NCBI RefSeq assembly: GCF_016613475.2 | Contig: NZ_CP071517.1 | Coordinates: 2,294,001 to 2,358,000 of the forward strand | Direction of reading: 5' to 3' | DNA from: Lysobacter arenosi | GTDB lineage: Bacteria; Pseudomonadota; Gammaproteobacteria; Xanthomonadales; Xanthomonadaceae | Length of the DNA stretch: 64,000 nt | In this document: piece after piece, positions 24,564 through 33,127 of the stretch | How the letters are laid out: every line of letters starts with the position of its first letter | Position numbering within the stretch: position 1 is the first letter of the stretch | Translations under genes and position numbers: made by a program | Notes under the pieces: model-generated | The model's database searches: none | Seen by the model: the letters and a program-made list of their open reading frames with translations, nothing else | What the model was told of the DNA's origin: nothing

Positions 24564-26993
24564 ATGAGCGTCTCGCAGACCGCGCTGGCTCCCGACGATC
24601 GCCGTGGCGTAGTCCGCACCGGCGCGCTTGCGTCCGTCTGCCACCACTGTGGCGAGGCGCTGACCGCAGCGGGCACGGTTGCCTCCGGCGACCACCTGTT
24701 CTGCTGCAACGGCTGCGCCGCGGCGGCAAGCTGGATCCAGCAGGCCGCGCTGGAGGACTACTACCGCCTGCGCAGCGTGCCGGCCGGCCGCGTCGATGCA
24801 GACGCCGCCGACTTCGCTGGGTGGGATCGCGAAGTTGTCCTCGCCGAGCACAGCCGCATCGTCCCCGGCGGACGCGAAATCACCGTGCTCACCGACGCGA
24901 TGCGCTGCGCCGCCTGCGCGTGGCTGGTCGATCGCGCGTTGCACCGCATCCCCGGCGTGCTCGATGCCGGTGCCAACGCGGTCACCGGTCGGATAGTCGT
25001 GGCCTGGGACCCTGAGAAGGTTGCGCTGTCGGCGCTGATGTCGCGACTCAACGCCTTGGGCTACCGCCCATGGCTGGCTACCGGCGACGCTCGCGAACAG
25101 GCGCAGAAACAGGAGCGCCGGCGCTGGCTGATCCGCCTGGGCGTGGCTGGCCTGGGTGCGATCCAGGCGATGATGTTCGCCGAGGCGCTGTATCTGGACA
25201 CGGCCGGACAAATGCCGCTGGCCACGCGCGACTTCTTCCGCTGGATCACCTTCCTCGTTTCGACGCCGGTGGTGTTCTACTCCGGCTGGCCGTTCCTGGA
25301 AGGCATGTGGCGCGAGCTGCGCGGCCGGCGCCTGGGCATGGACACGCTGATCGCGTCCTCGACGCTGCTGGCCTATTTCGCCAGCCTGGTAGAAACCGTC
25401 CGCGGCGGGCCCCACGTCTGGTACGACGCGGCGGTGATGTTCGTGCTGCTGTTGCTGGTCGCTCGCATGTTCGAGCAGCGCGCGCGGCGCGTCGCCAGTG
25501 CGCAGGTGGATGCACTGGCGCGGGCGCGGCCGGCGCTGGCCACGCGCGAGCGCGACGACGGCAGGCGCGAACAGGTGGCGCTGGCCGAGCTTGCCGTCGG
25601 CGACGTCGTCCGTGTCGCCTCGGGCGAATCGGTCCCGGCCGATGGCGTGGTACTCGACCACGCCTGCGGCTTCGACGAAGCGCTGATCACCGGAGAATCG
25701 GTGCCCGTGCAGCGTGCACCCGGCGCGACCGCGCTGGCCGGCAGCCTCTGCCGCGAGCAGGCCGCGCGCATCCGCGTGACCCGGGTCGGCAACGACACGC
25801 GCCTGTCGCAGCTGACGCGGCTGGTCGAACAGGCGCAAGGCGGACGTCCGGCGCTGGCACGCGTGGCCGAACGCGTGGCCAGTGGCTTCGTGCTGGTGCT
25901 GGTGCCATGCGCACTGGCCGTGTACGCGTGGTGGCAGCAGCACGATCCGGCACGCGCGCTCGAGGTGACGCTGGCCTTGCTGGTGGTCAGCTGCCCCTGC
26001 GCGCTGTCGCTGGCGATCCCGACCGCGCTGACAGCCGCGCACGGCGCGCTGGCGCGCATGGGCGTCCTGGGACTACGCGGGGATGCGCTGTCGGCGCTGG
26101 CCCGCGTCGATCGCGTCGTGTTCGACAAGACCGGCACGCTCAGCAACGGTCGCCCCCAGCTCGATACCGTCGGTATCTTCAACGGCACCGACCCCGACGA
26201 TGCGCTGGCGATTGCCGCCGCGCTGGAACGCGACAGCGGCCATCCGCTGGCGCATGCCTTCTCCGACATCCACAGCGATCATCGCGCCGAGCAGCTGCAC
26301 AGCATCCCCGGCCATGGCATCGAAGCGCGCATCGGCGATGCGGGCTGGCGCCTGGGTCGCGCCGAGTTCGCCGCCGGCGGCGAGGACGACGGCGCACTCT
26401 GGCTTGGCCGCGACGGCATCGCGGTCGCCCGCTTCACCATCAGCGAGGCCATGCGCGAGGATGCGCGCGCGGCAGTGGAAGCCTTGCAGGCGCAGGGATT
26501 GCAAGTCGAACTGTGCAGCGGCGATGCGCATGCGCCGGTGCGGCGCTTCGCCGCCGCGATCGGCATCGACACGGTGCGCTCACGGCAGACTCCGGAGCAG
26601 AAACTGACCCACGTTCGCGACCTGCAATCGCGCGGCGATGTCGTGGCGATGGTCGGCGACGGCCTCAACGATGCGCCGGTCCTGGCCGGGGCTGACGTCT
26701 CGATCGCGATGGCCGAAGGCGCGGCACTGGCGCAACGCGCGGCCGACTTCGTCGTCACCAGCCCGTCGCTGTTGCGCATTCCCGAGGCGATCGCACTTGC
26801 CCGCCGCACGCAGGTCATCGTCCGGCAGAACCTGGTGTGGGCGCTGGGCTACAACCTGCTGGCGCTGCCGCTGGCCGCGACCGGCCATGTCACGCCGTGG
26901 ATCGCGGCGGTCGGCATGGCCTTGTCGTCGTTGCTGGTGACGCTCAACGCGTTGCGACTGGGCCGACGTCCGGTTGGCGGGGCACGGCCATGA
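24564..26993 (+). CDS. ccoI: Copper-translocating P-type ATPase CcoI (FixI)
   Basis: Exports copper to the periplasmic side for the CuB site of cbb3. The 809 residues have an N-terminal zinc-ribbon/ferredoxin-like region (CHHCG at 26-30, FCCNGC at 47-51), a heavy-metal domain with MRCAAC (113-118), and the P1B ATPase motifs TGES, CPC (477-479) within SCPCALSLAIP, the phosphorylation site DKTGT (Asp521) and GDGLNDAPVL. ATG 24564 is preferred to TTG 24546. Its stop overlaps ccoS by ATGA. The N-terminal region before the metal domain is characteristic of CcoI/FixI and absent from CopA. Confidence 0.95.
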   Translation: MSVSQTALAPDDRRGVVRTGALASVCHHCGEALTAAGTVASGDHLFCCNGCAAAASWIQQAALEDYYRLRSVPAGRVDADAADFAGWDREVVLAEHSRIVPGGREITVLTDAMRCAACAWLVDRALHRIPGVLDAGANAVTGRIVVAWDPEKVALSALMSRLNALGYRPWLATGDAREQAQKQERRRWLIRLGVAGLGAIQAMMFAEALYLDTAGQMPLATRDFFRWITFLVSTPVVFYSGWPFLEGMWRELRGRRLGMDTLIASSTLLAYFASLVETVRGGPHVWYDAAVMFVLLLLVARMFEQRARRVASAQVDALARARPALATRERDDGRREQVALAELAVGDVVRVASGESVPADGVVLDHACGFDEALITGESVPVQRAPGATALAGSLCREQAARIRVTRVGNDTRLSQLTRLVEQAQGGRPALARVAERVASGFVLVLVPCALAVYAWWQQHDPARALEVTLALLVVSCPCALSLAIPTALTAAHGALARMGVLGLRGDALSALARVDRVVFDKTGTLSNGRPQLDTVGIFNGTDPDDALAIAAALERDSGHPLAHAFSDIHSDHRAEQLHSIPGHGIEARIGDAGWRLGRAEFAAGGEDDGALWLGRDGIAVARFTISEAMREDARAAVEALQAQGLQVELCSGDAHAPVRRFAAAIGIDTVRSRQTPEQKLTHVRDLQSRGDVVAMVGDGLNDAPVLAGADVSIAMAEGAALAQRAADFVVTSPSLLRIPEAIALARRTQVIVRQNLVWALGYNLLALPLAATGHVTPWIAAVGMALSSLLVTLNALRLGRRPVGGARP

Positions 26994-27175
26994 CCATCCT
27001 GCTGCTGCTCGTCCCGCTCAGCCTGGTCCTGCTCGGCGTGGCGATCTGGGCGTTCGTGTGGGCCGTGCGGCGCGGTCAGTTCGACGACCTCGACACACCT
27101 GCCATCGACATCCTGCGCGAGGATGCGCCGCCTGCCGCAGCGAAACCACCGCAGGAAAGCGCGGATGCCGATTGA
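26990..27175 (+). CDS. ccoS: cbb3-type oxidase assembly protein CcoS
   Basis: A 61-residue protein with one helix (2-25, LLLLVPLSLVLLGVAIWAFVWAV) and the conserved GQFDDLDTPAIDIL, which is diagnostic for CcoS. Overlaps ccoI by 4 bp and the next gene by 11 bp. Needed for insertion of redox cofactors into CcoN in Rhodobacter. Confidence 0.92.
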   Translation: MTILLLLVPLSLVLLGVAIWAFVWAVRRGQFDDLDTPAIDILREDAPPAAAKPPQESADAD

Positions 27176-27887
27176 CTGGCTGACCCTCGGCGCGGCCCTG
27201 CTCAGCGGCCTGCTGGGCGGCGTGCATTGCGCCGCAATGTGCGGCGGCATCGCCACCGGGTTCTCGGCGACGTCGAGCGGCCACCCCGCACGCGTCGCAC
27301 TGGAAGCCAACCTCGGCCGAGTCGGCGGCTACGTCATCGCCGGGGCGATCGCAGGCGGCCTGGGCCACGGCATCGTCGAGGTGGCAAGGATCGAAGGCTT
27401 GGCCATGGCCTTGCGCATGCTGGTCGGCGTGGTGCTGGTGATCGTGGCGCTGCGTCTGTTCGATCGACAGGGACGGCTGGCCTTCCTGTCGCGACCGGGC
27501 AACCGGCTATGGCAGCTGCTGCGGCCCCTGCAGCAGCGCCTGTTGCCGGCCGATACACGCGCACGCCGGCTCGGCCTGGCGTTGCTGTGGGGCTGGCTGC
27601 CGTGCGGCCTGAGCACGACGTTGCTGGTGGCGGCATGGCTGCAGGCGAGCGCGATCAACGGCGCATTGACGATGGCGGCGTTCGGCCTGGGCACGTTGCC
27701 GGTGATGCTGCCGCTGACCATGAGCGGTGCGCGCCTGGGTCGCTGGCTGCAGACACGCTGGCGCAATGCCGCCGCCGCACTGGTGCTGGCTGCGGGCGTG
27801 CTGACACTGGCGGCGCCCTGGCTGATGCGTGTGCCTGCGTTGCATACGCTGCTGGCAGCGCTGGGCTGCGGCAGTTTGCCGGCCTGA
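27165..27887 (+). CDS. TauE/SafE-family (CcoH-associated) membrane protein, possible heavy-metal transporter
   Basis: A 240-residue polytopic membrane protein with six predicted helices. The first helix has HCAAMCGG (about 21-28) and a later helix has WLPCGLS (about 146), the signature of the 'heavy-metal transport' branch of this family, in which the cysteines may bind copper. It overlaps ccoS by 11 bp, so it belongs to the cco operon. Related proteins are commonly found after ccoS. Function is not established; copper handling is a reasonable inference. Confidence 0.85.
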   Translation: MPIDWLTLGAALLSGLLGGVHCAAMCGGIATGFSATSSGHPARVALEANLGRVGGYVIAGAIAGGLGHGIVEVARIEGLAMALRMLVGVVLVIVALRLFDRQGRLAFLSRPGNRLWQLLRPLQQRLLPADTRARRLGLALLWGWLPCGLSTTLLVAAWLQASAINGALTMAAFGLGTLPVMLPLTMSGARLGRWLQTRWRNAAAALVLAAGVLTLAAPWLMRVPALHTLLAALGCGSLPA

Positions 27888-27905
27888 CCCGACAACCGGA
27901 TTGGC

Positions 27906-28670
27906 CTACGAGGCGCTGCGCTGCCGCTTCGGATCGCCGCTCTCGGCGCCGTGCGCGAGTCGTTCGAGCAGGTCCAGGTCGAGGATCTCGACGCGTCGTC
28001 CGTGCACCGCGATCACGCCATCTTCCTGCAAACGGGTGAAGCCGCGACTGACCGTTTCCAGTGCCAGTCCGAGGAAGCGCGCGACGTCCTCGCGGCTCAT
28101 CGGCAGTCGCAGTGCCGACGGTGACTGCCCGATCTGGCGGTAACGCTCGCCCAGGCCATGCAGGAACAGCGCGATGCGCTCGTTGGCCTGGCGCCGGACC
28201 AGCATCTCCATGTGGTCATGGTCGCGATTGAGGCTGTGCCCGATCACGCGCAGGAGCTGCTGCTGCAACGATGGCAGCTGCGCGGCCACGGCACTGAGCT
28301 CGTCCAGCGGGACGTCGCAGACGTTGGCGGTTTCCAGTGCCACTGCCTCGCAGCGGTGCGCGCCTTCGCCGAGGGCATCGAGACCGATCAGTTCACCGGC
28401 GAGATGGAATCCGATGACCTGCTCTTCGCCGTCTTCGCTGATGCTGACGGTCTTGAAGGCGCCATCGCGGGCGACGAAGACCGAGGCCAGCGGATCGCCA
28501 ATGCGGAACAGACGCTCGCCGCGGGCGAGCGTGCGGCGACGGCGGACGATCTCGTCGAGGCGGACCAGCTCGTCTGCGTCGATGCCGGCAGGAAGGCACA
28601 GCTGCTGCAGCGAGCATTGCGCACAGCTGCGGCGCAGCCGGGCCAAGTCGATGTCAACAGCGTCGTTCAT
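27906..28670 (-). CDS. fnr: FNR/Anr-type oxygen-sensing transcriptional regulator
   Basis: Activates genes under low oxygen through a [4Fe-4S] cluster. The 254 residues have N-terminal cysteines at 16, 19 and 25 (CAQCSLQQLC) and a fourth at 118. Their spacing, 16 to 118, equals the 20 to 122 of E. coli FNR. A cyclic-nucleotide-binding-type beta-roll (about 45-150) leads through a dimerisation helix to the helix-turn-helix with ETVSR, the FNR DNA-recognition residues. It is convergent with the cco operon (18-bp gap) and is the likely regulator of the box at 18912. ATG 28670 is chosen because the cluster cysteines start 15 residues later. Confidence 0.95.
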   Translation of the reverse strand: MNDAVDIDLARLRRSCAQCSLQQLCLPAGIDADELVRLDEIVRRRRTLARGERLFRIGDPLASVFVARDGAFKTVSISEDGEEQVIGFHLAGELIGLDALGEGAHRCEAVALETANVCDVPLDELSAVAAQLPSLQQQLLRVIGHSLNRDHDHMEMLVRRQANERIALFLHGLGERYRQIGQSPSALRLPMSREDVARFLGLALETVSRGFTRLQEDGVIAVHGRRVEILDLDLLERLAHGAESGDPKRQRSAS

Positions 28671-28747
28671 GGGTGGCCATTGTCGCATGGCCCGGCATGG
28701 CGTCGCGAATGCGTCCCGATTTCCCCGCGCGGCGCCGCAAAAGCGAA

Positions 28748-28765
28748 AGGCGGCCGAAGCCGCCT
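28748..28765 (-). terminator. Hairpin downstream of the 28897 gene
   Basis: Perfect 7-bp stem AGGCGGC / GCCGCCT. On the minus strand it has a TTCG loop followed by TTCGCTTTTG, consistent with a weak intrinsic terminator. It lies 132 bp past the stop of the minus-strand gene 28897-29382. Confidence 0.55.
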
Positions 28766-28896
28766 CTCGCACCACACTCGACGATTGCGCCGCCCTCTTG
28801 CGGGGCGTGCCGCGGAGGCCTCTACGGCATCCGCCCGATGACTATGCCAGCGCCAGCATGAACGCTTGCGACATCACAGCCACCGAACTCGCCCCG

Positions 28897-29382
28897 TCAG
28901 AGGCCGCGGGTGGACGTGTTGTCGTACTGCGGCGTAATGCGACGGCCTTCCATCGCCTTCTCCGCCTTCTCCCGCGCCTCACGCTTCTGCTGGGCCGTCA
29001 TGCAGACCCGCTCGACGCGGTTGGTACCCGACTTGCGGGTGCGCTCGCAGATCAGGCGCTCGTCGGCGACCTGGCGGGTCACCGAATCGATCCAGGCGAT
29101 CTCGCTCGATGCCTGTGCGCGTTCTTCGGCGCTCAGCTCCTCGTAGCGGCGACCGTCGATGATCCCGATCAGGGCGTCCTGGCGCTCGAGGAGCTCGCGA
29201 CGCTTGTCGGTGGACAGCGAGCTGAAACCGGCAGCGTTTGCCGATACATCGCGACGGATGCGGTCCTGCTTTTCCATTACCGCGACGGTGTCGAACGGCG
29301 TTTCGTCCGCAGCCTTCACTGCGGGCATGGCCAGGCAGCTGCCCGCCAGGACGACCGCCAACACCAGATTCCTTGAAAACAT
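28897..29382 (-). CDS. Secreted coiled-coil-like protein of unknown function
   Basis: A 161-residue periplasmic protein. The signal peptide covers 1-25 (LVLAVVLAGSCLAMPAVKA). Charged, mainly helical sequence follows (VMEKQDRIRRDVS, TDKRRELLERQDALIGII, TAQQKREAREKAEKAMEG) with two cysteines (about 111 and 127), an arrangement that suggests one disulphide. Two ATGs, at 29388 and 29382, compete; 29382 is preferred because GGGAG then has normal spacing. No family recognised. Stand-alone gene, divergent from the outer-membrane barrel. Confidence 0.65.
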   Translation of the reverse strand: MFSRNLVLAVVLAGSCLAMPAVKAADETPFDTVAVMEKQDRIRRDVSANAAGFSSLSTDKRRELLERQDALIGIIDGRRYEELSAEERAQASSEIAWIDSVTRQVADERLICERTRKSGTNRVERVCMTAQQKREAREKAEKAMEGRRITPQYDNTSTRGL

Positions 29383-29816
29383 TCGCATGGCTCCCTGCTT
29401 TGACTGTCCAGAAGATTTGGGGGATTGATCGGGGCAATGCTGTGGCGGCGCAGCCATTGCTGGCTCCGCTCGCGGCGATGGACACAGTCCCCGGATCGCG
29501 CCCGCGACGGCAACCAGTCGAAGTTCACAGTTCCGCCGCGGACGTGTCGATCGTATTGCGGCGCGCGCGATTTCACGGCCACCCGTGACCTTTCCGCCAG
29601 ATTGGGAAAAGTCCCATCGGCGCGAGGCCGCGCGGGGCATATGTTCCAGACGCGGGACAGTGAATCCCCGGACCTGGCCCTTGGGCCGCGCGTACGCAGA
29701 CCCACTTATCCCGTGCAGCGAAGGCTGCCCAGGCATTCCGCCGGGGCCCGTCGCAGACACGCCACCGCTCCCTCCCCCGATTGGCCGCGGTGACCGTTGC
29801 AGGAGTCAGTACAGCA
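29383..29816. other. 434-bp divergent intergenic region
   Basis: Must hold the promoters of the 29382 and 29817 genes. A short inverted repeat, TGGGA-AAAG-TCCCA (29603-29616), is visible. No convincing protein frame; the open frames here are high-GC chance frames. Confidence 0.5.
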
Positions 29817-30350
29817 ATGAGCAAGAACAAGATGCTTTCCCGTGCCCTCATCGCCGTCCTCGCCGGTGCCGCCGCATTCGGCGCACAGGCCGCCGACAAG
29901 GGTTTCTACGCCGGTGCCGGCGTCGGTCAGTCGTATGTCGATGAAGGCAACTACGACGACGAGGACACCGCGTTCTCTCTGTTCGGCGGTTATCAGTTCA
30001 ATCGCTACTTCGGCCTCGAGGCCGGCTACGCCGACTTCGGCAAGCTCGAGCCGCGCGGCAATGGCCGCGATCTCGAAGCCAGTTCGGTCTACCTGACCGC
30101 GGTCGGCACGGTGCCGATCACCGACAAGTTCTCTGCTTACGCCAAGGCCGGTTTCCAGCGCTGGGACCTCGACGCGGCGATTCCGAGCGTCGTCGGCAAT
30201 TCCGATGACAGTGGCACCGACCCGACCTACGGTGTCGGCGTGCAGTACCGTTTCACCGACCACATCGCCCTGCGTGGCGAGTACAGCCGCTTCGAGATCG
30301 AAGACACCGACCTCGACCTGGCGCAGGTCCAGGTCCGCTACGACTTCTGA
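29817..30350 (+). CDS. OmpA/OmpW-like outer-membrane beta-barrel protein
   Basis: A 177-residue outer-membrane porin-like protein. Signal peptide 1-25 (RALIAVLAGAAAFGAQAA), then eight predicted amphipathic strands (GFYAGAGVGQSYV, AFSLFGGYQFNRYFGLEAGYADFG, VYLTAVGTVPITDKFSAYAKAGFQRW, TYGVGVQYRFTDHIALRGEYSRFE) and a final VQVRYDF ending in Phe, the Bam-recognised terminal aromatic. Strands alternate polar and hydrophobic residues as in OmpA-like N-terminal barrels. ATG 29817 is used; ATG 29829 would shorten the signal peptide. Followed by a strong terminator. Confidence 0.85.
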   Translation: MSKNKMLSRALIAVLAGAAAFGAQAADKGFYAGAGVGQSYVDEGNYDDEDTAFSLFGGYQFNRYFGLEAGYADFGKLEPRGNGRDLEASSVYLTAVGTVPITDKFSAYAKAGFQRWDLDAAIPSVVGNSDDSGTDPTYGVGVQYRFTDHIALRGEYSRFEIEDTDLDLAQVQVRYDF

Positions 30351-30373
30351 TCGCGGCGATCTGCGTGACGATG

Positions 30374-30406
30374 AAGCCGCCGGTGAAAGCCGGCGGCTTT
30401 TTTTTT
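30374..30406 (+). terminator. Rho-independent terminator after the barrel protein gene
   Basis: Stem GCCGCCGG (30376-30383) / CCGGCGGC (30390-30397) with loop TGAAAG, flanked by AA and TT that extend the pairing, followed by an unbroken run of nine Ts (30398-30406). 24 bp past the stop at 30350. Confidence 0.93.
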
Positions 30407-30415
30407 GCGCGATAC

Positions 30416-30450
30416 GTGGTGCGTGGTGTGTGGTGTGTGGTGTGTGGTGT
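30416..30450 (+). repeat. Five tandem 7-bp repeats
   Basis: GTGGTGC then four copies of GTGGTGT without a gap. Non-coding, immediately after the terminator and before an inverted repeat. Copy number is likely to vary between strains. Confidence 0.8.
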
Positions 30451-30460
30451 GTGGGCAGGG

Positions 30461-30535
30461 GGAGGAGGTGGGGTGTATTCCGCGAACCTCCGCTTCGCTC
30501 CGTTTACTGTTCGCGAAATACACCCCACCCCCTCC
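30461..30535. repeat. 27-bp inverted repeat with a 21-base loop
   Basis: The left arm is 30461-30487 and the right arm 30509-30535. They pair at 25 of 27 positions, and the two mismatches lie at GGAGGAGG versus GGAGGGGG and at TTCC versus TTTC. The loop contains CTCCGCTTCGCTCCG. It could fold into a long hairpin. Looks like a dispersed palindromic element of high-GC gammaproteobacteria; no transposase is present. Confidence 0.8.
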
Positions 30536-30771
30536 TTCCGGAAGCTTCTACTGTTCTATTGACTTCAACTGGTGGCGAGAGCGCAGTGCCCGCGTGATGC
30601 ATCCGCGCCGGTCGGACTCGCGCTGTGCCGGCCCTGGACGGTGTCCGTGCCCTCGCTCATTCGCACGTCTGCTCGGTGATCTGGGTCCCGGACGCCCGCG
30701 AAAGGATGTGGTTGTTCCAAACCCAGGGGGTTGAAGAGAAGGCAACGAAGAAAAGGAAATGAACTGCCGGA

Positions 30772-30886
30772 GCGTCGTTCGACGGGCCGGGGATTGATCC
30801 GCAGTGGGCCATGGATGGCCCACGCCCCGCATCAGACAGGATGTCTGACTAAGGGGCGGAGCAATCCCCGGCCCGGCGGACGACGC
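30772..30886. repeat. Cloverleaf-like element: 31-bp outer stem and two inner hairpins
   Basis: The outer arms 30772-30802 and 30856-30886 pair at 28 of 31 positions. Inside lie two perfect hairpins: GTGGGCCAT-GG-ATGGCCCAC (30804-30823) and TCAGACA-GGA-TGTCTGA (30832-30848). The whole can fold into a three-way or cruciform structure. Non-coding; function unknown. Confidence 0.8.
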
Positions 30887-31054
30887 CATGACGCAGACGC
30901 AAGCCCAATACGCTCGGCAGTCCTTCGACTTCGCTGCGCTACGCTCAGGACGAACGGTAGTCTTTGATCATCTTCGAGATCCAACGCGCGACAGTGGCAA
31001 CCGCAGCGCAGCATCAGGCACTCTCGGCACATCGACCTCGCGCAGGCAACGCCC

Positions 31055-32365
31055 TTGGACCAGCAGGCAGCGGCACGTCCTACCACCACGCTGCGTGCGG
31101 TCAGCCGCTGGCAGATCGTCGGACTCTCGATCAACGACGTGATCGGCAGCGGCATCTACCTGCTGCCCGCCGCTGCGGCGGCACTGCTGGGGCCTGCGAG
31201 TCTCTGGGCCGTGCTGCTGGCCGGGTTCGCGGTCAGCCTGCTGGTGCTGTGCTATGCCCAGGCCGCGAGCTATTTCGACGGGCCCGGCGGCGGCTATCTC
31301 TATGCACGCGAAGCCTTCGGACCCTTCATCGGATTCGAAGTCGGCTGGATGCTGCTGCTCACCCGCCTGGCCACCGCCGCCGCGCTCAGCAACGGCCTGG
31401 CCGCGGCGGTCACCCACTACTGGCCCGCGGCCGCGACGGGGCTGCCGCGGATAGCCATCGTCACCGGCTCGCTCGGCCTGCTGGTGATGATCAACGTGAT
31501 CGGCGTGCGCGCCGCGGCCCGCACCGGCGTGGTCCTGGCGATCGGCAAACTGCTGCCGCTGCTGCTGTTCGTCGCGATCGGCGCCTTCCATGTCGATGCC
31601 GCGCTGGCCTCGCCGGCCAACGCTCCCATCTCGACCAAGACACTGGCCGAAGCGGCACTGCTGTTGCTGTTCGCCTACGCCGGTTTCGAGAACCTGCCGG
31701 CCGCCGCCGGCGAGTACCGCAATCCGCGACGTGACGTCCCGTTCGCCCTGCTGACCATGATCGCCACGGTCACCCTGGTCTACGCCAGCGTGCAATGGGT
31801 GGCACTGGGCACGCTGCCCGGCCTTGCCAGCTCCTCGACGCCGCTGGCGCAGGCGGCCGCCGGCTTCAGTGGTGAAACCCTGGCGCTGCTGATGACGGTC
31901 GGCGCGAGCATCTCCATCCTCGGCACCACCAGCAACACGGTGATGATGGCGCCGCGCTACCTCCTGGCGCTGGCAAGCGACGGCTACGGCCCGCGCTCAC
32001 TGGCCGCGATCCATCCGCGCCTGCACACACCCGCGGTCGCGGTGGTGGTGATCGGCGTGATCTCGCTCGCGCTGGCACTGTCGGGTTCGTTCGTGCAGCT
32101 GGCACTGCTGTCGGTGGTATCACGGCTGTGCACCTACATCGGCACGGCCTGTTCCGTGCTGGTGCTGCGCAAGCGCCACGGCCACCACGAGGGCGCACTG
32201 CAACTGCCCGGAGGGCCGCTGATACCGCTCGCGGCGATTGCCCTCAGTCTTGGCCTGCTCGCCAGTGCGAGCATCGCCAACCTGGTGGCCGCCGCAGTCG
32301 CGCTGCTGGTCGGCGCAGTGGTCTACATGTTCCGCCGCACGTCGGAGACCGGGTCAACGGCCTGA
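31055..32365 (+). CDS. APC-family amino acid permease
   Basis: A 436-residue inner-membrane transporter with 12 predicted helices. The first helix has GLSINDVIGSGIYLLP, in which the GSGIY loop is the substrate-binding break of the APC superfamily, and FAYAGFENLPAAAGE is the TM6-type motif of the family. The start is TTG 31055, since no in-frame ATG lies near; the ribosome-binding site is weak (CAGGCAACGCCC). Its 3' end overlaps the convergent amidase gene by 43 bp. The amino acid substrate cannot be told; the FENLP pattern fits the basic amino acid/polyamine group. Confidence 0.88.
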   Translation: MDQQAAARPTTTLRAVSRWQIVGLSINDVIGSGIYLLPAAAAALLGPASLWAVLLAGFAVSLLVLCYAQAASYFDGPGGGYLYAREAFGPFIGFEVGWMLLLTRLATAAALSNGLAAAVTHYWPAAATGLPRIAIVTGSLGLLVMINVIGVRAAARTGVVLAIGKLLPLLLFVAIGAFHVDAALASPANAPISTKTLAEAALLLLFAYAGFENLPAAAGEYRNPRRDVPFALLTMIATVTLVYASVQWVALGTLPGLASSSTPLAQAAAGFSGETLALLMTVGASISILGTTSNTVMMAPRYLLALASDGYGPRSLAAIHPRLHTPAVAVVVIGVISLALALSGSFVQLALLSVVSRLCTYIGTACSVLVLRKRHGHHEGALQLPGGPLIPLAAIALSLGLLASASIANLVAAAVALLVGAVVYMFRRTSETGSTA

Positions 32366-33114
32366 GCAGGCGGCATCTCCATCAGCTGGAGTTGCAGGTC
32401 GTGAAGGATCTCGGCGTCACCCGGCAGCCACTGCTCGTCTTCGTTGCCACGGTAGTGACGGTGGAACGCACGCACGGCTGCTGCCGGGTCGCGCAGGTCG
32501 TAACCGACCAGGCGCAACGCGGCCCACGGATCGAAGCCGGCAGGGACCGGCGCCAGCGGTGCTCGTGGCCACAGGCCATAGCCGGCCTCGGCCAGGCGCT
32601 GCCATGGGAACAGCGGGCTGGGATCGCGCTTTCGCGCCGGCGCGATGTCGCCGTGGCCGATGATGAGATGGCGCGGAATATCCAGGCGCGCGCTGATGTC
32701 GCCCAGCAATTGCAGCAGCGTGTCGATCTGGGCGGTGCTGAACGGTGCGACGCCGTCGTTGTCCAGCTCGATGCCGATCGAACTGGAGTTGAGGTCGGCC
32801 ACGCCGCCCCAGCGCGATGCACCGGCATGCCAGGCGCGCGAGGACTCGGCCACCAGCTGGTAGAGGCGACCGTCCTTGCCGATCAGGTAATGGGCACTGA
32901 CGCGACCGCCGGAGTTGCGCGTCTGCAGGGTCAGCAGCGCCGCCTCGGCCGACTCCATCTCGGTCTGGTGGATGATGATCATCTGCGCGCTGCGGACGTC
33001 GTAGTTGGGCGATGGATGCCACTCGGGCTGCTGCGGCGTGCGCGCAGCCGGCGGCGCGCTGGCGCAAGCGGTGATCGTCAACGCCATGACAATGGCCGCG
33101 GTGACTGACTTCAT
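32323..33114 (-). CDS. N-acetylmuramoyl-L-alanine amidase (AmpD-like, lipoprotein)
   Basis: A 263-residue periplasmic peptidoglycan amidase. Lipobox ITACAS with Cys17. The amidase_2 zinc ligands are in IIIHQTE (His49) and GHGDIAPARKRDP (about 154-166), with SAHYLIGKDGRL in between. A C-terminal segment of about 60 residues (DPAAAVRAFHRHYRGNEDE) is typical of the AmiD branch, which may bind peptidoglycan. This is the AmiD/AmpD-like outer-membrane form rather than cytosolic AmpD, on account of the lipobox. It overlaps the APC gene and is followed 13 bp upstream by the AlkZ-type gene. Confidence 0.9.
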   Translation of the reverse strand: MKSVTAAIVMALTITACASAPPAARTPQQPEWHPSPNYDVRSAQMIIIHQTEMESAEAALLTLQTRNSGGRVSAHYLIGKDGRLYQLVAESSRAWHAGASRWGGVADLNSSSIGIELDNDGVAPFSTAQIDTLLQLLGDISARLDIPRHLIIGHGDIAPARKRDPSPLFPWQRLAEAGYGLWPRAPLAPVPAGFDPWAALRLVGYDLRDPAAAVRAFHRHYRGNEDEQWLPGDAEILHDLQLQLMEMPPAQAVDPVSDVRRNM

Positions 33115-33127
33115 CAGGAACTCCAGC

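Noticed and set aside
30416..30450. Tandem 7-bp units considered as a CRISPR array
   Set aside because: No spacers and units far too short; a simple tandem repeat. No cas genes in the window.
30548..30889. 113-codon minus-strand frame through the repeat block
   Set aside because: Its sequence is built from the inverted-repeat arms, so it is a by-product of the repeats rather than a gene.
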